Source: Maledivibacter sp. (lineage in GTDB: Bacteria; Bacillota; Clostridia; Peptostreptococcales; Caminicellaceae). From it: DNA of 64,000 bases. The position numbers and the translations under genes are program-made. Below are positions 62,180 to 64,000 of the stretch, piece by piece (positions within the stretch are counted from its first letter, which is position 1; the number at the start of each line of letters is the position of its first letter). The stretch spans positions 1-64,000 of the forward strand of contig JAOASB010000022.1 of the NCBI GenBank assembly GCA_025210375.1. The letters run 5' to 3'. The notes beneath the pieces were generated by a model, which saw only the letters and a list, made by a program, of their open reading frames with translations, made no database searches and was not told where the DNA came from.

Positions 62180-62221
62180 GGTAAGGGCATTAAGGGAAAA
62201 CTCTCCCTTACTACTCTTACC
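62180..62221 (+). terminator. Hairpin between rpsB and tsf
   Basis: GGTAAG...AAGGGA (62180-62198) pairs with TCCCTT...CTTACC (62204-62221), followed by TTTTATT. It is likely to end part of the rpsB transcripts, with read-through into tsf. Confidence 0.7.
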
Positions 62222-62258
62222 TTTTATTATAGTTATAGTGTAAAGAGGAGGAATTAAA

Positions 62259-62909
62259 ATGGCAGTAACTGCTTCAATGGTAAAGGAACTAAGAGAAAAA
62301 ACTAGTGCAGGTATGTTAGATTGTAAAAAGGCTCTTGTTGAGGCCGATGGTGATATGGAAAAGGCTGTTGAGTTACTAAGAGAAAAGGGTTTAGCTAAAG
62401 TAGCTAAGAAGGCTGGTAGAATAGCAGCAGAAGGTATAGTTTCATCATACATACATGGCGGCAGAATCGGTGTTATAGTAGAAGTAAACAGTGAAACTGA
62501 TTTCGTTGCTAAAAACGAAGAGTTCCAAACTTTTGGTAAAGATGTAGCGATGCAAGTAGCTGCTTCAAATCCATTATACGTAAGTCGTGAAGAAGTACCT
62601 GCTGAGGTAATTGAAAAAGAAAAAGAAATTCTTAGACATCAAGCTTTAAATGAAGGAAAGCCAGAGAAAATAGTTGACAAAATGGTTGTAGGAAGAATTG
62701 AAAAGTATTATAAAGAAGTTTGTCTTTTAGAGCAACCATTCATTAAAAACCCTGATATTACTATTCAAGAACTATTAAACGAAAAAATAGCAAAAATCGG
62801 TGAAAACCTTAATATCAGAAGATTTGCAAGATTTGAAGTTGGAGAAGGTATTGAGAAGAAAGAAGAAAATTTTGCTGAAGAAGTTGCTAAGCAAATGCAA
62901 AATAAATAG
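62259..62909 (+). CDS. tsf: Elongation factor Ts
   Basis: A 216-residue EF-Ts, the guanine nucleotide exchange factor of EF-Tu. N-terminal [30 protein letters not shown] and the core motifs [22 protein letters not shown] and [13 protein letters not shown] are typical. The short length (about 215 instead of 290) is normal for Clostridia. The SD is GAGGAGG. It lies between rpsB and pyrH. Confidence 0.98.
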   Translation: MAVTASMVKELREKTSAGMLDCKKALVEADGDMEKAVELLREKGLAKVAKKAGRIAAEGIVSSYIHGGRIGVIVEVNSETDFVAKNEEFQTFGKDVAMQVAASNPLYVSREEVPAEVIEKEKEILRHQALNEGKPEKIVDKMVVGRIEKYYKEVCLLEQPFIKNPDITIQELLNEKIAKIGENLNIRRFARFEVGEGIEKKEENFAEEVAKQMQNK

Positions 62910-62946
62910 TTGTATTAATAACTTATAATTTAGGAAAACTAAAAAT

Positions 62947-62974
62947 AGAGAGCACTATTGTGTTCTCTTTTTTA
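62947..62974 (+). terminator. Terminator after tsf
   Basis: AGAGAGCAC, loop TATT, GTGTTCTCT with one G-T pair, then TTTTTT. A clear intrinsic terminator 38 bp after the tsf stop. Confidence 0.85.
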
Positions 62975-62977
62975 TAA

Positions 62978-64000
<1,023 letters not shown>

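Overview
The window is chromosomal DNA from a low-GC, Gram-positive, motile anaerobe of the Clostridia (Alkaliphilus/Tissierella-like by gene order; this placement is inference). Codon use is strongly AT-biased, ribosome binding sites are strong AGGAGG types, UUG starts are common, and the right two thirds follow the Clostridial order dprA - topA - codY - flagellar/chemotaxis operon - sigD - fapA - rpsB - tsf - pyrH - frr. No tRNA, rRNA or CRISPR array was seen.

Region 1 (1 to about 21.4 kb) is an accessory region of broken and mobile genes. It starts with a leftward operon behind a LexA (SOS) box, whose first gene is a Y-family DNA polymerase cut down to its C-terminal domain. Next are a solitary Dam-type methylase, a lexA whose self-cleavage site is Asp-Ile instead of Ala-Gly, a frameshifted SEC-C remnant, and a compact locus at 3.78-4.00 kb built like a par/Fst type I toxin-antitoxin system (small hydrophobic peptide, bidirectional terminator, flanking direct repeats, convergent promoter). 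Then come a serine recombinase, two large secreted proteins in one operon, a 1.79 kb IS256-family element with an 8-bp target duplication and an extra small ORF, more secreted proteins, a truncated IS630 transposase, an IS200 element, tandem-HTH regulators, a decayed IS110 element with its structured upstream region, a homing-endonuclease-associated repeat protein and a secreted metallo-beta-lactamase-fold protein.

The accessory region ends inside yifB (comM), of which only the 3' part remains (21.4-21.9 kb), fused head-on to a truncated HTH regulator.

Region 2 (22-27.4 kb) holds dprA, a lipoprotein gene with a duplicated terminator around a 151-bp structured insert, topA and codY.

Region 3 (27.6-61.1 kb) is one long co-directional motility supercluster: rod and basal body (flgBC fliE), MS ring (fliF), rotor/switch (fliG, fliM, fliY), export ATPase complex (fliHIJ), a large MotE/YlxF-like gene, hook genes (fliK, flgD, flgE), flbD, motor (motAB, fliL), export gate (fliOPQR flhBA), flhF/flhG, a PilZ protein, chemotaxis genes (cheY, B, A, W, C, D) and sigD, then fapA and two small genes. 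Many genes overlap or lie within 25 bp of each other. FlgD carries two FliK-type hook-length domains at its N-terminus. Three copies of a small inverted-repeat element with ends AAATTGCATAA/TTATGCAATTT sit before codY, between fliQ and fliR, and before rpsB.

Region 4 (61.2-64 kb) is the translation cluster rpsB-tsf-pyrH-frr, with a structured rpsB leader; frr runs off the right edge.
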